Shown: positions 1-8,345 of the stretch, one piece after another
Position numbering within the stretch: position 1 is the stretch's first letter
How the letters are laid out: each line of letters starts with the position of its first letter
Assembly (NCBI RefSeq): GCF_002086695.1
Contig: NZ_MVIH01000010.1
Coordinates: forward strand, 62,001 to 126,000
Length of the DNA: 64,000 bases
Origin: Mycolicibacterium rhodesiae
GTDB lineage: Bacteria; Actinomycetota; Actinomycetes; Mycobacteriales; Mycobacteriaceae
Direction: 5' to 3'
Translations under genes and position numbers: made by a program
The notes under the pieces: model-generated
The model's input: the letters and a program-made list of their open reading frames with translations, nothing else
The model's database searches: none
Told to the model about the DNA's origin: nothing

Positions 1-2192
1 TGCAGTGCCTCCAGCTCACCGACCGTCATCCCTGATCTCGCAGCGGCATCCGCGGCCCGGTCGATGTGGTCGTGCGCAGCGGCCCGCCGGCCGGTCGCGG
101 CGCACAGATAAGCTCTGGCCACCTCGAGAAGCGGCCGGAACACCTCGACCGCGGGCCCCCAGGTGACCTCGGCCGTGTTCAACGCACGCGAGGCCGCTCC
201 GCAGTCGCCTCGCAGTACCTCAGCCTGCACCGCCCAGATCGCCACCAAGGTCACCCAGCCGCCTGACAGCGTCGAGACCATGGCCGACAGCGCACGTTGC
301 AGCCAGTCACTGGCGGCTTGCGGATCGCCGGCCGCGAGCTCGACCCGGCCAGCCATCGCGGCGACGATGGCCTCGGCGTGCGGTGCGCCATGCGCCTGGT
401 TCCGCTGCCGCTCCACGATCGCCTGGGCCTTGGCGATGTCGCCTTGGTTCAGCGCCGACAATGTCTCTGTCAGCGATATGGCATACCGCTGAGGTCCCGA
501 CGCGCAGTGCCTGGCCGCCGCGGCACCACGGGCCGCTGCTGTCTCAACATCGTCGGATCTGCCGCGAAAGTTGGCCACGGCGGCAGCCGGGACTGCCGCC
601 CAAAGAACCGCCATAGGCATCGCGTGAGGGTCAGCAATGACCGCGGAACTTGCAGCGGCGGCGGTGTCGAGTTCACCGGCGAAGTAGGCGATCGAAGCCT
701 CAACCGCCAGCGCGTAGCTGCGCAGAGCGGTCATCGTGACACGGGACCGAACCACACCCAACACCTCTTCGGCCATCGCACGTTGACCACAACCGAAGAA
801 CAGGTTGGTTGCCCGTAGACAGCCCCACCGGACGAGCGTGATCTCGTCGCGGGGGTCGAAGGTTGCCAGCAGTTCTTCCGCCTCTTGGCTGCGACCCTGC
901 CAGGCCAGGGCGTCGGCGAGTGCGATGGCGGCGCGTAGACCGCCGCCGTTGCCATAGGCGTACCGCGCGAGTTGCTCGGCAAGAACCAGGCTCGACATGG
1001 TCATCGCGGTCTCGGCGGCGTCGGTCACCAGGCCGGCATCCGGCGGCGTATCGCTGTTCATCATCAGCCGCGCATACTCGATGAGCAGCCGCGGATCTCT
1101 CGCCGGACCGTCGTCCTGACTGTCGATCAGCGCCCGGAAGTTCTGTGCCAGAGTGGTATTGATCTGGCGCAGCCGAGCCACCCCACAGTGTCTTCGCACC
1201 ACATCAGCCAATACAGGATGGTCCGCCTGGACGCGCACACGTTGCGAATCGTTGATCACATCGATCACACCATGTCGTTCTGCGTCGCCGATCGCGGCGG
1301 CATCGCACATGGCGCGCAGCACATTCCAGTCCAACACCTCTGCAGCCGAGACGATTTCAAGAACTTCACGCTCCATCGGCGGCAGGCCGCGCACCCTCGC
1401 CTCGAGCAGTTGCTCAATGTCAACGCCCAACCGCGGCAGTTGGGTGAGTCGCCACCAGCCGGTGTCATCTGTGAGCAGTCCGTCGTTCATTGCGGTGTCC
1501 AGCAGGCTGCGCAACAGCAGCGGGTTGCCAGATGACAATTCGTGAAGCTGGTCAACGAGCGTCCCCGCGACCGGGCCGCCAAGCACCTCGACGATCAACC
1601 GATCAGTCTCGCCACGCGACAGTGCACCTACGTCGATGCGGCGCAGATACTGGTCCTTCCACAGCGCGGTGATGGCGTCCGGTACCTCGACTCCCGAGCG
1701 CATGGTGACGATAAGCGTCGCAGAACCGCGGACCGCGAGCTGATGGACGACTATCGCCGACAAGGGGTCGAGCAAATGGGCGTCGTCCACGACGAGCAGC
1801 CGGTCGTGGGCATCGCCGAGTGCGTCGTGGGCCGCCGCGAGCAAGCCAATCGGGTCGAGGGCGTTGGGGATCCGCACAATCCCGGCGAAAGCGCCAAGAG
1901 GCACATCTTGAGAGGTCTGAGTACCAAGAACAAAGTGGGTCTGCATTCCCCTTCCGCCGAGCCGTTCACCAACCTGGCGCGCTAACGCGCTCTTGCCGAC
2001 GCCGGCCTCCCCTGTGAAGATCACGCCACTGAACGAGGAGTTCTCGACAGCATCGATAGCGAGGTCGATCTCCGCTGATCTCGCCACGAACGGCCATTCC
2101 AAGGGCACGACCCCTTCCTCCCATGGCTGCTCCGCGTAGTGCAGGCCTCCGTGGCCAGTAGATACTAACGCCGCAGGTCGCCGACCGGGCAT
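1..2192 (-). CDS. LuxR/LAL-type ATPase transcriptional regulator (partial, runs off left edge)
   Basis: One uninterrupted minus-strand frame of about 730 codons runs from an ATG at 2192 to the window edge, so the C-terminus is missing. After about 35 residues comes an ORC/AAA-like NTPase module: Walker A GEAGVGKS at residues 61-68 and Walker B LLVVDDAH at 132-139. A long Ala/Leu-rich helical region follows, typical of the TPR-like middle of LAL (large ATP-binding LuxR) regulators. The LuxR helix-turn-helix expected at the C-terminus would lie left of base 1, so the DNA-binding part is inferred, not seen. The start lies 7 bp after the stop of the upstream Ser/Thr kinase gene, so the two are probably co-transcribed and the kinase may modify this regulator (inference). 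Target genes cannot be named. Confidence 0.8.
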   Translation of the reverse strand, partial: MPGRRPAALVSTGHGGLHYAEQPWEEGVVPLEWPFVARSAEIDLAIDAVENSSFSGVIFTGEAGVGKSALARQVGERLGGRGMQTHFVLGTQTSQDVPLGAFAGIVRIPNALDPIGLLAAAHDALGDAHDRLLVVDDAHLLDPLSAIVVHQLAVRGSATLIVTMRSGVEVPDAITALWKDQYLRRIDVGALSRGETDRLIVEVLGGPVAGTLVDQLHELSSGNPLLLRSLLDTAMNDGLLTDDTGWWRLTQLPRLGVDIEQLLEARVRGLPPMEREVLEIVSAAEVLDWNVLRAMCDAAAIGDAERHGVIDVINDSQRVRVQADHPVLADVVRRHCGVARLRQINTTLAQNFRALIDSQDDGPARDPRLLIEYARLMMNSDTPPDAGLVTDAAETAMTMSSLVLAEQLARYAYGNGGGLRAAIALADALAWQGRSQEAEELLATFDPRDEITLVRWGCLRATNLFFGCGQRAMAEEVLGVVRSRVTMTALRSYALAVEASIAYFAGELDTAAAASSAVIADPHAMPMAVLWAAVPAAAVANFRGRSDDVETAAARGAAAARHCASGPQRYAISLTETLSALNQGDIAKAQAIVERQRNQAHGAPHAEAIVAAMAGRVELAAGDPQAASDWLQRALSAMVSTLSGGWVTLVAIWAVQAEVLRGDCGAASRALNTAEVTWGPAVEVFRPLLEVARAYLCAATGRRAAAHDHIDRAADAAARSGMTVGELEAL

Positions 2193-2199
2193 TACCGAC

Positions 2200-3366
2200 C
2201 TAGCCCCGCTTCTTGTCACCCTTTCCATGGCCGCGGCCCGCGGGTCCACCCGGCTGAGGTGGCTCGGGTGCGGGCTGCTGGACCACAGGGCTCGGCGGCG
2301 GCGGAGCACTCGTCGCGGGGGCAGCGGGAGCACTGGTGCTGACCGGCTGTGGATCCGGCGCCGACGATGCCGGATCCATCGCCAAGGCGAACGCCGACAC
2401 GGCCAGAACGCTCAGAGCGCCGGCCGCAATCCCGTACGTGCGAACGCGCCGCCGCGCCGGCTGCGGCACATACGGAGCTGCCGGAATCGGATGCCCTGTC
2501 AGCACTTTGGTTGCCGGACGTGGCCCCACGGAGGCTACGCCCGCGCGAATCGCACGCTGATCACCGGCCAACGCGGCCCGCATGTGTTCAGCACTGGCGA
2601 AGCGCTGCACCGGGTTTCGGGCAATGGCGCGGTCGATGACAGCAGCAAGGACTGGATCCACGTCGGTGCGTACCGCCGCGACGGGGGCCGGTGTGCTGTC
2701 CATGATCGCGTGCGCCAATGCGGCGGGATTGTCTTGCGGGAACGCTCTTCTGCCGAGCAGCGCTTCGTAACCCATCAGGCCGACGGCATACAGATCGTCA
2801 CCCACCGACGCCGGAGCCCCGGCGACGCGCTCGGGACTCATGTAACTCATCGTGCCGACGATCTGCCCGGTCATCGTGTGCGCGGCGCCACCGGTCTTGG
2901 CGATACCGAAGTCGGCCACCTTCATCGAGTCGCCCGTCGCCGCCACCAAGATGTTGCCGGGCTTGATGTCGCGATGCAGGACCCCAGCGGCGTGGGCCAC
3001 GCCGAGACCGGCAAGGACGTCGTCGAGCACGGAGCGCACGTGCGCCGCCGGCATCGGTCCAGTGGCGATGATGTCGGCAAGTGTCTGCCCAGGCAAGCGT
3101 TCGAGCACGATGAACGGGGTGCCCTGGTGGTCACCGAAGTCGTAGACCGTGACGATGTTCTGATGGCAGAGTCGCGCCGCGGAGCGGGCTTCGTCCTCGA
3201 ACCTGCGCCGAATGCCCGGATCGGCAGTCAACGTCGGGTGGAGCAGTTTGATCGCCACCGGCCGATTCAGCCTGGTGTCCCATCCTTCGCGAACCTCAGC
3301 CATGCCTCCGCGGCCGAGCACCCCGGCTACTGCATAGCGGTCCACGAGCATCTCGTGGCCGGTCAT
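2200..3366 (-). CDS. Membrane-anchored eukaryotic-like serine/threonine protein kinase
   Basis: A 388-residue Hanks-type kinase. Visible motifs are the glycine loop GRGGMAEV at 18-25, the ATP lysine K40 in VAIK, the catalytic loop HRDIKPGN at 131-138 (D133), DFG at 152-154, and the TMSYMSPE activation/APE-like segment. A single hydrophobic span at about 311-329 is followed by a short Pro/Ala-rich outer tail with a basic end. There are no PASTA repeats, so the ligand-sensing part is minimal. The ATG at 3366 was chosen because the kinase fold begins about 10 residues later; the frame stays open upstream to 3552, but that stretch is basic and kinase-unlike. A second Met five codons on is possible. 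The LAL regulator follows after 7 bp, suggesting a two-gene phospho-signalling operon. Confidence 0.88.
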   Translation of the reverse strand: MTGHEMLVDRYAVAGVLGRGGMAEVREGWDTRLNRPVAIKLLHPTLTADPGIRRRFEDEARSAARLCHQNIVTVYDFGDHQGTPFIVLERLPGQTLADIIATGPMPAAHVRSVLDDVLAGLGVAHAAGVLHRDIKPGNILVAATGDSMKVADFGIAKTGGAAHTMTGQIVGTMSYMSPERVAGAPASVGDDLYAVGLMGYEALLGRRAFPQDNPAALAHAIMDSTPAPVAAVRTDVDPVLAAVIDRAIARNPVQRFASAEHMRAALAGDQRAIRAGVASVGPRPATKVLTGHPIPAAPYVPQPARRRVRTYGIAAGALSVLAVSAFALAMDPASSAPDPQPVSTSAPAAPATSAPPPPSPVVQQPAPEPPQPGGPAGRGHGKGDKKRG

Positions 3367-3735
3367 AACTTGTTCGTAGCCACGAGGGCGACGATGCAAA
3401 CCCGGGTTGAGCGATCTGACAACACGCCGGCGCCGTTTCTCGCGTGGCTCTTGGGGCGCATGAGTCTGACCATATCGGAGACTCTGCTGGTGAGACCCCC
3501 GAAACCAGCATTCTTCCGATGCTGGCGACCGGTGAAAGTGCAAGCAGCACAACGCAATGGTGCGGATCTCGATGTAACGCAGCGGCGCGTCACGGCGACA
3601 TGCATAGCGATAACAGGCTCGATTGTCCTGGAGATCGCCGGTTCAGAGGTACTACCGTGCCGGGATCTTGCCAAGCAGCGACACGCACGTCCTACGACGG
3701 TAGCGGCCGGTGTTGCCAGACCTTAGGCCGAATTC
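3367..3735. other. Intergenic region upstream of the kinase operon
   Basis: About 370 bp between the kinase start and the small membrane protein start. It presumably holds the divergent promoters of both. I see no convincing gene, repeat or strong palindrome. A minus-strand open frame here only extends the kinase frame and does not look like protein. Confidence 0.5.
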
Positions 3736-4044
3736 ATGCCACGCATCACTCGCGGTGGCCTCGTATTGGGTGCCGTGGTGTTCTCCTCTGCCGCGGTACT
3801 GCTTTTCGGTGGACACCGATTCGAGGCCGAGAACCATTCGGGGACGCCACCTTCGGCGCCTGCAGCCGACGCATCCCTGGCGGTGTCAACGCCCGCCCGT
3901 GCCACACCACTTCCCGAATCCACGAAAACCCGGGCGATGCCGCTGACGGCTCAACGGGCGCGGGAACAGGCCATTCCGGCGGCTGTGGTCCTGATCATCG
4001 CCGTCGTCTCGGTCGCCGTGCTCTTGAAACGCGGACGGACGTAA
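3736..4044 (+). CDS. Small two-span membrane protein of unknown function
   Basis: A 102-residue frame with a clear layout: a hydrophobic N-terminal segment at about 7-25, a Pro/Ala/Thr-rich loop of roughly 45 residues, and a second hydrophobic segment at about 79-96 rich in Val/Ile/Ala, ending in a positive KRGR tail. This suggests a hairpin with the loop outside. I do not recognise the family. It stands alone between the kinase operon, which is divergent, and the aminotransferase. Support is the membrane topology and absence of a better frame on either strand; no strong ribosome-binding site is seen. Confidence 0.5.
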   Translation: MPRITRGGLVLGAVVFSSAAVLLFGGHRFEAENHSGTPPSAPAADASLAVSTPARATPLPESTKTRAMPLTAQRAREQAIPAAVVLIIAVVSVAVLLKRGRT

Positions 4045-4230
4045 CGCCGCACACGCGTGGTCTGGCCCGACGACCACCTGCGACAACACCGTTTTCGCTG
4101 GTAAGGCTAACCAACGTCGTCGCCCGCGCCTTCACCTGATCGCTCGGTCAGTCGCCGGTTGGGCGCTAGGCTTTTGACGCCTCGGTTAATACCCCGGCCC
4201 CGTCACCGGGTAGACCTGCGAAGGAACCGT

Positions 4231-5442
4231 ATGAAGTTCGCGCAGTCGAGCAGGTTGTCCAACCTCTCGCACGAGGCGCCGGGGCCCATCGCTGAGCAGG
4301 TGTCGCGACTCGAAGCAGTGGGACACCGGGTCATGCGGCTGGATACGGGCGACCCGTTCCCCTTCGGCTTCCAGCCGCCCGCCGACCTGGTTCGCCAGAT
4401 CGCCGAGGCCCTGTCGACCTCGGCCGGTTACAGCCCCACGAAGGGGTTGCTCCCGGCCCGGAACGCCGTCGCGCAGTACTACGCCGTCCGAGACGTGCCC
4501 GGTGTCGATGTCGAGCACGTGTTTCTTGGCAACGGCGCCTCCGAACTGATCGTGATGGCCATGACGGCCTTGCTCGACGAGCGCGACGAAGTCTTGGTAC
4601 CCGCCCCCGACTTCCCGGTGTGGACCGCCGCGGTGAACGTCAACGGCGGGCGTGCGGTCCACTATCGGTGCGACGAGTCGTCGGACTGGTATCCCGATGT
4701 CGCCGACATCGCGGCGAAGGTCACCGCGCGCACCAGGGCGATCGTCATCATCAACCCCAACAATCCGACCGGCGCGGTGTACCCACCCGAGGTGCTGACC
4801 GGAATTCTCGACGTCGCGCGCGAGCACAACCTCATCGTCTGTTCCGACGAGATCTACGACAAGATTCTCTACGACGACGCCGTTCACACCGTGACGGCCG
4901 CACTGGCACCTGATCTGCTGTGCCTGACCTTCAACGGCCTGTCAAAGGCGTACCGCTGCGCGGGATTTCGGGCGGGTTGGCTCGCGGTGTCCGGGCCGAC
5001 GGATCATGCCGTGAGTTACCTCGACGGTCTGACAACGGTCGCCGGCCTGCGCCGGTGCGCCAATGTACCCGGCCAGCAGGCGATTCGGATCGCGCTGGAA
5101 GCCGATGGCTCCGGGCACGACCTCACACTGCCCGCCGGCGCGCTGCGCGAGCAACGCGACCTCGCCTGGGCGGCATTGAACTCCATCCCCGGCGTCTCGT
5201 GCGTCAAACCCCGAGGAGCGCTCTACGCGTTCCCGAAAATCGACCTGAGCGTGTATCCGATCCGCGACGACGAGCAGTTCGCCTTGGACTTGCTGCTGCA
5301 GGAGCAGATCCACATCATTCCCGGCACCGGCCTCAGTTGGCCTGACCCCGACCACGTCCGGATCGTGATGCTGCCGCGGGCCGATGAGTTGGAGGCCGCC
5401 ATCGGCACGATCGGGCAGTTCCTGGCGACCTATCGCCAGTGA
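4231..5442 (+). CDS. PLP-dependent class I aminotransferase (AlaA/AspC-like)
   Basis: A 403-residue fold-type I aminotransferase, probably moving amino groups between an amino acid such as alanine or aspartate and a 2-oxoacid. The Schiff-base lysine is K239 in NGLSKAYR. INPNNPTGAVY and the SDEIYDKILYD segment are classic cofactor-binding motifs, and the N-terminal GDPFPFGF is typical of the alanine-transaminase-like subgroup. The ATG at 4231 is preferred over an upstream ATG at 4159 because AAGGAA lies 6-11 bp before it and homology starts there. It is a single gene, convergent with the MerR regulator. Exact substrates cannot be read from sequence. Confidence 0.9.
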   Translation: MKFAQSSRLSNLSHEAPGPIAEQVSRLEAVGHRVMRLDTGDPFPFGFQPPADLVRQIAEALSTSAGYSPTKGLLPARNAVAQYYAVRDVPGVDVEHVFLGNGASELIVMAMTALLDERDEVLVPAPDFPVWTAAVNVNGGRAVHYRCDESSDWYPDVADIAAKVTARTRAIVIINPNNPTGAVYPPEVLTGILDVAREHNLIVCSDEIYDKILYDDAVHTVTAALAPDLLCLTFNGLSKAYRCAGFRAGWLAVSGPTDHAVSYLDGLTTVAGLRRCANVPGQQAIRIALEADGSGHDLTLPAGALREQRDLAWAALNSIPGVSCVKPRGALYAFPKIDLSVYPIRDDEQFALDLLLQEQIHIIPGTGLSWPDPDHVRIVMLPRADELEAAIGTIGQFLATYRQ

Positions 5443-5449
5443 TGCGGCA

Positions 5450-5470
5450 GCGCAACCGCGTTGGGTGCGC
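5450..5470. terminator. Weak hairpin between convergent genes
   Basis: Arms GCGCAACC (5450-5457) and GGGTGCGC (5463-5470) pair with one mismatch around a 5-nt loop, exactly in the 28-bp gap between the aminotransferase and the MerR gene. There is no U-tract, so it may be only a weak bidirectional terminator. Confidence 0.3.
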
Positions 5471-6250
5471 TCAGGGGCCGATACGGTCTGCGTTCGCGTG
5501 GATCGCGTCGCGGCAATAGGCCGCGAGACCCGGGAGTCCGAACGATTCGTCATAGGTGGCGACGTATCGGGGATCGCTCACGTACATGTCGCCGAGGTTG
5601 CGATGGAACGCCGCCGGACAATCGTAGAACCAGCGATTGATGTGCAGCCGATGCTTTTCCGCCGCATCCATCGCCGCGTCGGAGTCGGCGGGCACCCCCG
5701 TGCGGAAAGCGTCGGCCAACGCCTTCTCGACCTCTTCCCCTTCGGACTTGATCTGGACCCACTCTTCCTTGCCGTAGGCCTTGGCGCGGCGCTGCGATTC
5801 CTTCCACTCCGCGGTCTCACCCCACTTCTGCTCAGCCTCGGCCTGATAGTCGTCGAAGCCGTCACCGAACAGTTCGCGCATGTCGTCGTCGGTCATAGGT
5901 GTGTTCGTCATTGCCTTGTCCAATGCGTGATCGATTGCCTCGACGAGGTTCTTCATCCCGTCGAGCCGGGACATGACGCGTTCGCGCTGGCGGACCAAGT
6001 GGCTGACCACATCCCCTTCGTCGAGCAGGCTCGCGATCTCGTCGAGAGGTAGCTCGAGGCGGCGGTAGACGATGATCTGGGACAAGCGCGTCAGGTCCGC
6101 CGCGGTGTAGACCCGATAGCCCGACGCGGCACGCCTGCTGGCGCGCAACAGCCCGATCTCGTCGTAATGATGAAGCGTCCGCACCGTGATGCCAAATCGC
6201 TTCGCGACCTCGCCCACGGTGAGCTCGTCCACCCGCATCTCCTGCGTCAT
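5471..6250 (-). CDS. MerR-family TipAL-like transcriptional regulator
   Basis: A MerR winged helix at the N-terminus (LTVGEVAKRFGITVRTLHHY, then the DEIGLL turn) is followed by the long dimerisation helix and a C-terminal TipAS-type domain of about 140 residues, the antibiotic/drug-binding module of the TipAL group. Such proteins activate their own promoter when a ligand binds. Possible starts are ATGs at 6265, 6259, 6250 and 6238. I chose 6250 (259 residues) because a MerR-type promoter reads TTGACC (6289-6284), a 19-bp spacer and GAACAT (6264-6259), which would place the transcript start near 6252 and make a leaderless ATG at 6250 likely. It lies directly downstream of the P450 gene on the same strand but has its own promoter. 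Confidence 0.87.
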   Translation of the reverse strand: MTQEMRVDELTVGEVAKRFGITVRTLHHYDEIGLLRASRRAASGYRVYTAADLTRLSQIIVYRRLELPLDEIASLLDEGDVVSHLVRQRERVMSRLDGMKNLVEAIDHALDKAMTNTPMTDDDMRELFGDGFDDYQAEAEQKWGETAEWKESQRRAKAYGKEEWVQIKSEGEEVEKALADAFRTGVPADSDAAMDAAEKHRLHINRWFYDCPAAFHRNLGDMYVSDPRYVATYDESFGLPGLAAYCRDAIHANADRIGP

Positions 6251-6267
6251 ATCGATCATGTTCACAC

Positions 6268-6284
6268 CTCACGCTGCGTGAGGG
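6268..6284. promoter_or_regulatory. MerR/TipAL operator palindrome
   Basis: A 17-bp perfect palindrome, CCTCACGC-T-GCGTGAGG, lies in the spacer of the regulator's promoter between TTGACC (-35, 6289-6284 on the minus strand) and GAACAT (-10). An over-long 19-bp spacer carrying a dyad is the hallmark of MerR-activated promoters. The nearest ligand-sensing gene is the TipAL-like regulator itself, so autoregulation is the simplest reading. Confidence 0.7.
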
Positions 6285-6289
6285 TCAAC

Positions 6290-7594
6290 CTAACGCCGCG
6301 CGATCACTTCCAATGTGATTTCGCGGCTGGGCTTGGTCGCGATCCCGCGCGCCACCGCGCGCGGCGGCCGCCCGCGCTGCGCAGCCGCGAGGTCGAGCCG
6401 CTTTATCATGGTGCCGATCGCGACCGCCAGCTCGTCGAGTGCGAAGGCCGCACCGATGCACCGGCGGTAGCCCCCGCCGAACGGCGCGTACTGGAATGGC
6501 GACGGTCTGGCGTTCAGAAAGCGTTCGGGGTCGAACGTGTCCGGGTCGGTCCACAGGTCAGGATTGAAATGCAAAGCGGGCAGCGCGATTCCCACCACAT
6601 CACCGGGTGCGCAGGAAACGCCGGCTACGGTGAGTGGGCCGGTGAGTCTGCGCAGGACGATCGGCACTGTCGGGTGGACGCGCAGGGTTTCCTGGACCAC
6701 CGCGCCGAGGTACGGCAACGCGGCCATCTCCGCCGGTGTGCCGACGGTGGCGAGTTCGTCGAGCACGCGGGTGCGGACTTTGTCGTCGAGGTGGATGTGG
6801 TGTAGCGCCCACGCCAGCGACGTGGAGCTGGTTTCGTGGCCGGCGGCCAGCATCGTCCGCAGCTGGTCGTGCAGCATCGCGTCGGTCAGGCCGCTGCCCT
6901 CGTCATCGGTGGCGTCGAGGATCAGCGCCAGCACATCACCCCCGCGGTCACCGCTGCGCCGGCGTTCCCCGATCTGCTCGGACAACAAGTCGTCGAGTTG
7001 GGTTCGGAACGCAACCAGGCGGGCCCACGGCCCCCGACCCGCGATATCGCGGCGCAGCCAGGGAACCAGCATCAGCGCCGCGCTGCCGGATCTGAGCAAC
7101 TGCGTTGTCACTGAGGAGAACTCGCGACGCCGGGCATCGTCGGTGACGCCGAACACCACCCGGATCACCACATCCAGGGTGATGGATCGAGCGGTGCGGC
7201 CCACTTGCAGGTGATCGCCCGGCCGCAACGCCGCGATCTCCCGCTCGGTGGACTCGGCGATCAGATCGACGTAGTCACGCATGAGCTCGTTGCGAAACGG
7301 CGGTGCCAGCACACTTCGGGCCCGGCGATGCGCCTCACCGGAGAGCAGGATGAGCGAGTTCTTGCCGACGACCGGCTCGATCGGGTTGGGCAGCGGCGCC
7401 CGGCACAGTGCGCCGGGCGCGGTGAGAATGTCGCGCGCCCCGTCCATAGTGGTGAAGAACTGCACCTCACCCAGTCCGGGAAACAGCACCGTGAATGGTG
7501 CGCGGTCGGCGGCGTGGCGGCGGAAGAAGCCCTCCGGGTCGATGCCGGCCCACGCCGCGCGCCCCAGTGCGGCCGCTGTCGCCAGAGGATTCAC
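6290..7594 (-). CDS. Cytochrome P450
   Basis: A 434-residue P450 monooxygenase, a usual size for soluble bacterial members. The I-helix oxygen-binding motif reads AGHETSS, the K-helix ExxR is ETLR, and the haem-ligand loop FGGGYRRCIG places the axial cysteine at about C379. It is the ninth and last gene of the minus-strand biosynthetic operon and overlaps the preceding methyltransferase stop by 4 bp (ATGA). It most likely hydroxylates or otherwise oxidises the product made by the upstream KAS III/ThDP/FAAL enzymes (inference). Redox partners are not encoded nearby. Confidence 0.93.
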   Translation of the reverse strand: MNPLATAAALGRAAWAGIDPEGFFRRHAADRAPFTVLFPGLGEVQFFTTMDGARDILTAPGALCRAPLPNPIEPVVGKNSLILLSGEAHRRARSVLAPPFRNELMRDYVDLIAESTEREIAALRPGDHLQVGRTARSITLDVVIRVVFGVTDDARRREFSSVTTQLLRSGSAALMLVPWLRRDIAGRGPWARLVAFRTQLDDLLSEQIGERRRSGDRGGDVLALILDATDDEGSGLTDAMLHDQLRTMLAAGHETSSTSLAWALHHIHLDDKVRTRVLDELATVGTPAEMAALPYLGAVVQETLRVHPTVPIVLRRLTGPLTVAGVSCAPGDVVGIALPALHFNPDLWTDPDTFDPERFLNARPSPFQYAPFGGGYRRCIGAAFALDELAVAIGTMIKRLDLAAAQRGRPPRAVARGIATKPSREITLEVIARR

Positions 7595-8331
7595 GGCACC
7601 CTCGTGCGCCGCGCCAGCACAAGCTGGTTACGGCCCAGACGGCTGAACTCGACGGTGATGGCCGGATCGGCGTGGGCGGCCAGCGCGCGGAATGCCGAAG
7701 GGCTGTAGGCACGTAACGAACTGATCAGACCATCATGGGCGAACGGCAGCAGCACGAAAGGCAGCATCGACGCCAGTCGCAGCATGTGCACGGGAGCCGA
7801 CGGGCGATACAGATCGCAGATCAGCAGCGTGTCCGCGACGCGGGTTCCCTCCGCCAGCACGCGCGCGGCCGCAACGGGCGGCAGATGATGAAACGACAGG
7901 GCGAACAACGCGAGATCGTAGGACCGGTCGGGGAAGTCGATATCGGCGGCGTCGACGCGGCGGACTACCGCCCTCGGATCGCTGCCGAGATCACCCGCGG
8001 CGATGGCGGCCACCGATACCGGATCGATGTCGGTCACCGTGACGCGCGCGTCGGGACGCAGTGTCAGCACCGCCCGCGACAGCGCCCCATGACCCGCCCC
8101 CAACTCCAGAATTCTCGGCTCGTCGATGTCCGCGATGAGCGGCAGCGCCCTTGCGGCGAGGCGCTCGTGGTCCCGCAGGATTCGGCCCATCCAGTCGAGA
8201 GACCAGATCACCTGCCGCTTGACCCGGTCGTCGACATCATCGCGGTCCAGGTACTCCGGCCGGCCGGTCTGCAGACGCCGGTCCAGCCAGGAGGCATCGA
8301 ATCCGGCGCGCGGCATGGTCGCGATATCCAC
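7591..8331 (-). CDS. Class I SAM-dependent methyltransferase
   Basis: A 246-residue Rossmann-fold methyltransferase. The SAM glycine motif ELGAGHG is at residues 76-82, with an acidic VTDID at the end of beta-2 that binds the SAM ribose, and a LALFALSFHHLPP stretch resembling motif II/III of UbiE-like enzymes. The C-terminus resembles small-molecule methyltransferases. It starts 14 bp after the O-methyltransferase-like gene and overlaps the P450 by 4 bp, so the three are probably translated from one mRNA. The acceptor is unknown but is expected to be the pathway product. Confidence 0.85.
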   Translation of the reverse strand: MDIATMPRAGFDASWLDRRLQTGRPEYLDRDDVDDRVKRQVIWSLDWMGRILRDHERLAARALPLIADIDEPRILELGAGHGALSRAVLTLRPDARVTVTDIDPVSVAAIAAGDLGSDPRAVVRRVDAADIDFPDRSYDLALFALSFHHLPPVAAARVLAEGTRVADTLLICDLYRPSAPVHMLRLASMLPFVLLPFAHDGLISSLRAYSPSAFRALAAHADPAITVEFSRLGRNQLVLARRTRVP

Positions 8332-8345
8332 CTGAGTCTCCTCGA

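Noticed and set aside
2227..3726. Long plus-strand open frame (499 codons) opposite the kinase gene
   Set aside because: Its translation is Arg/His-rich and lacks any domain, while the opposite strand encodes a complete kinase; it is a GC-driven shadow.
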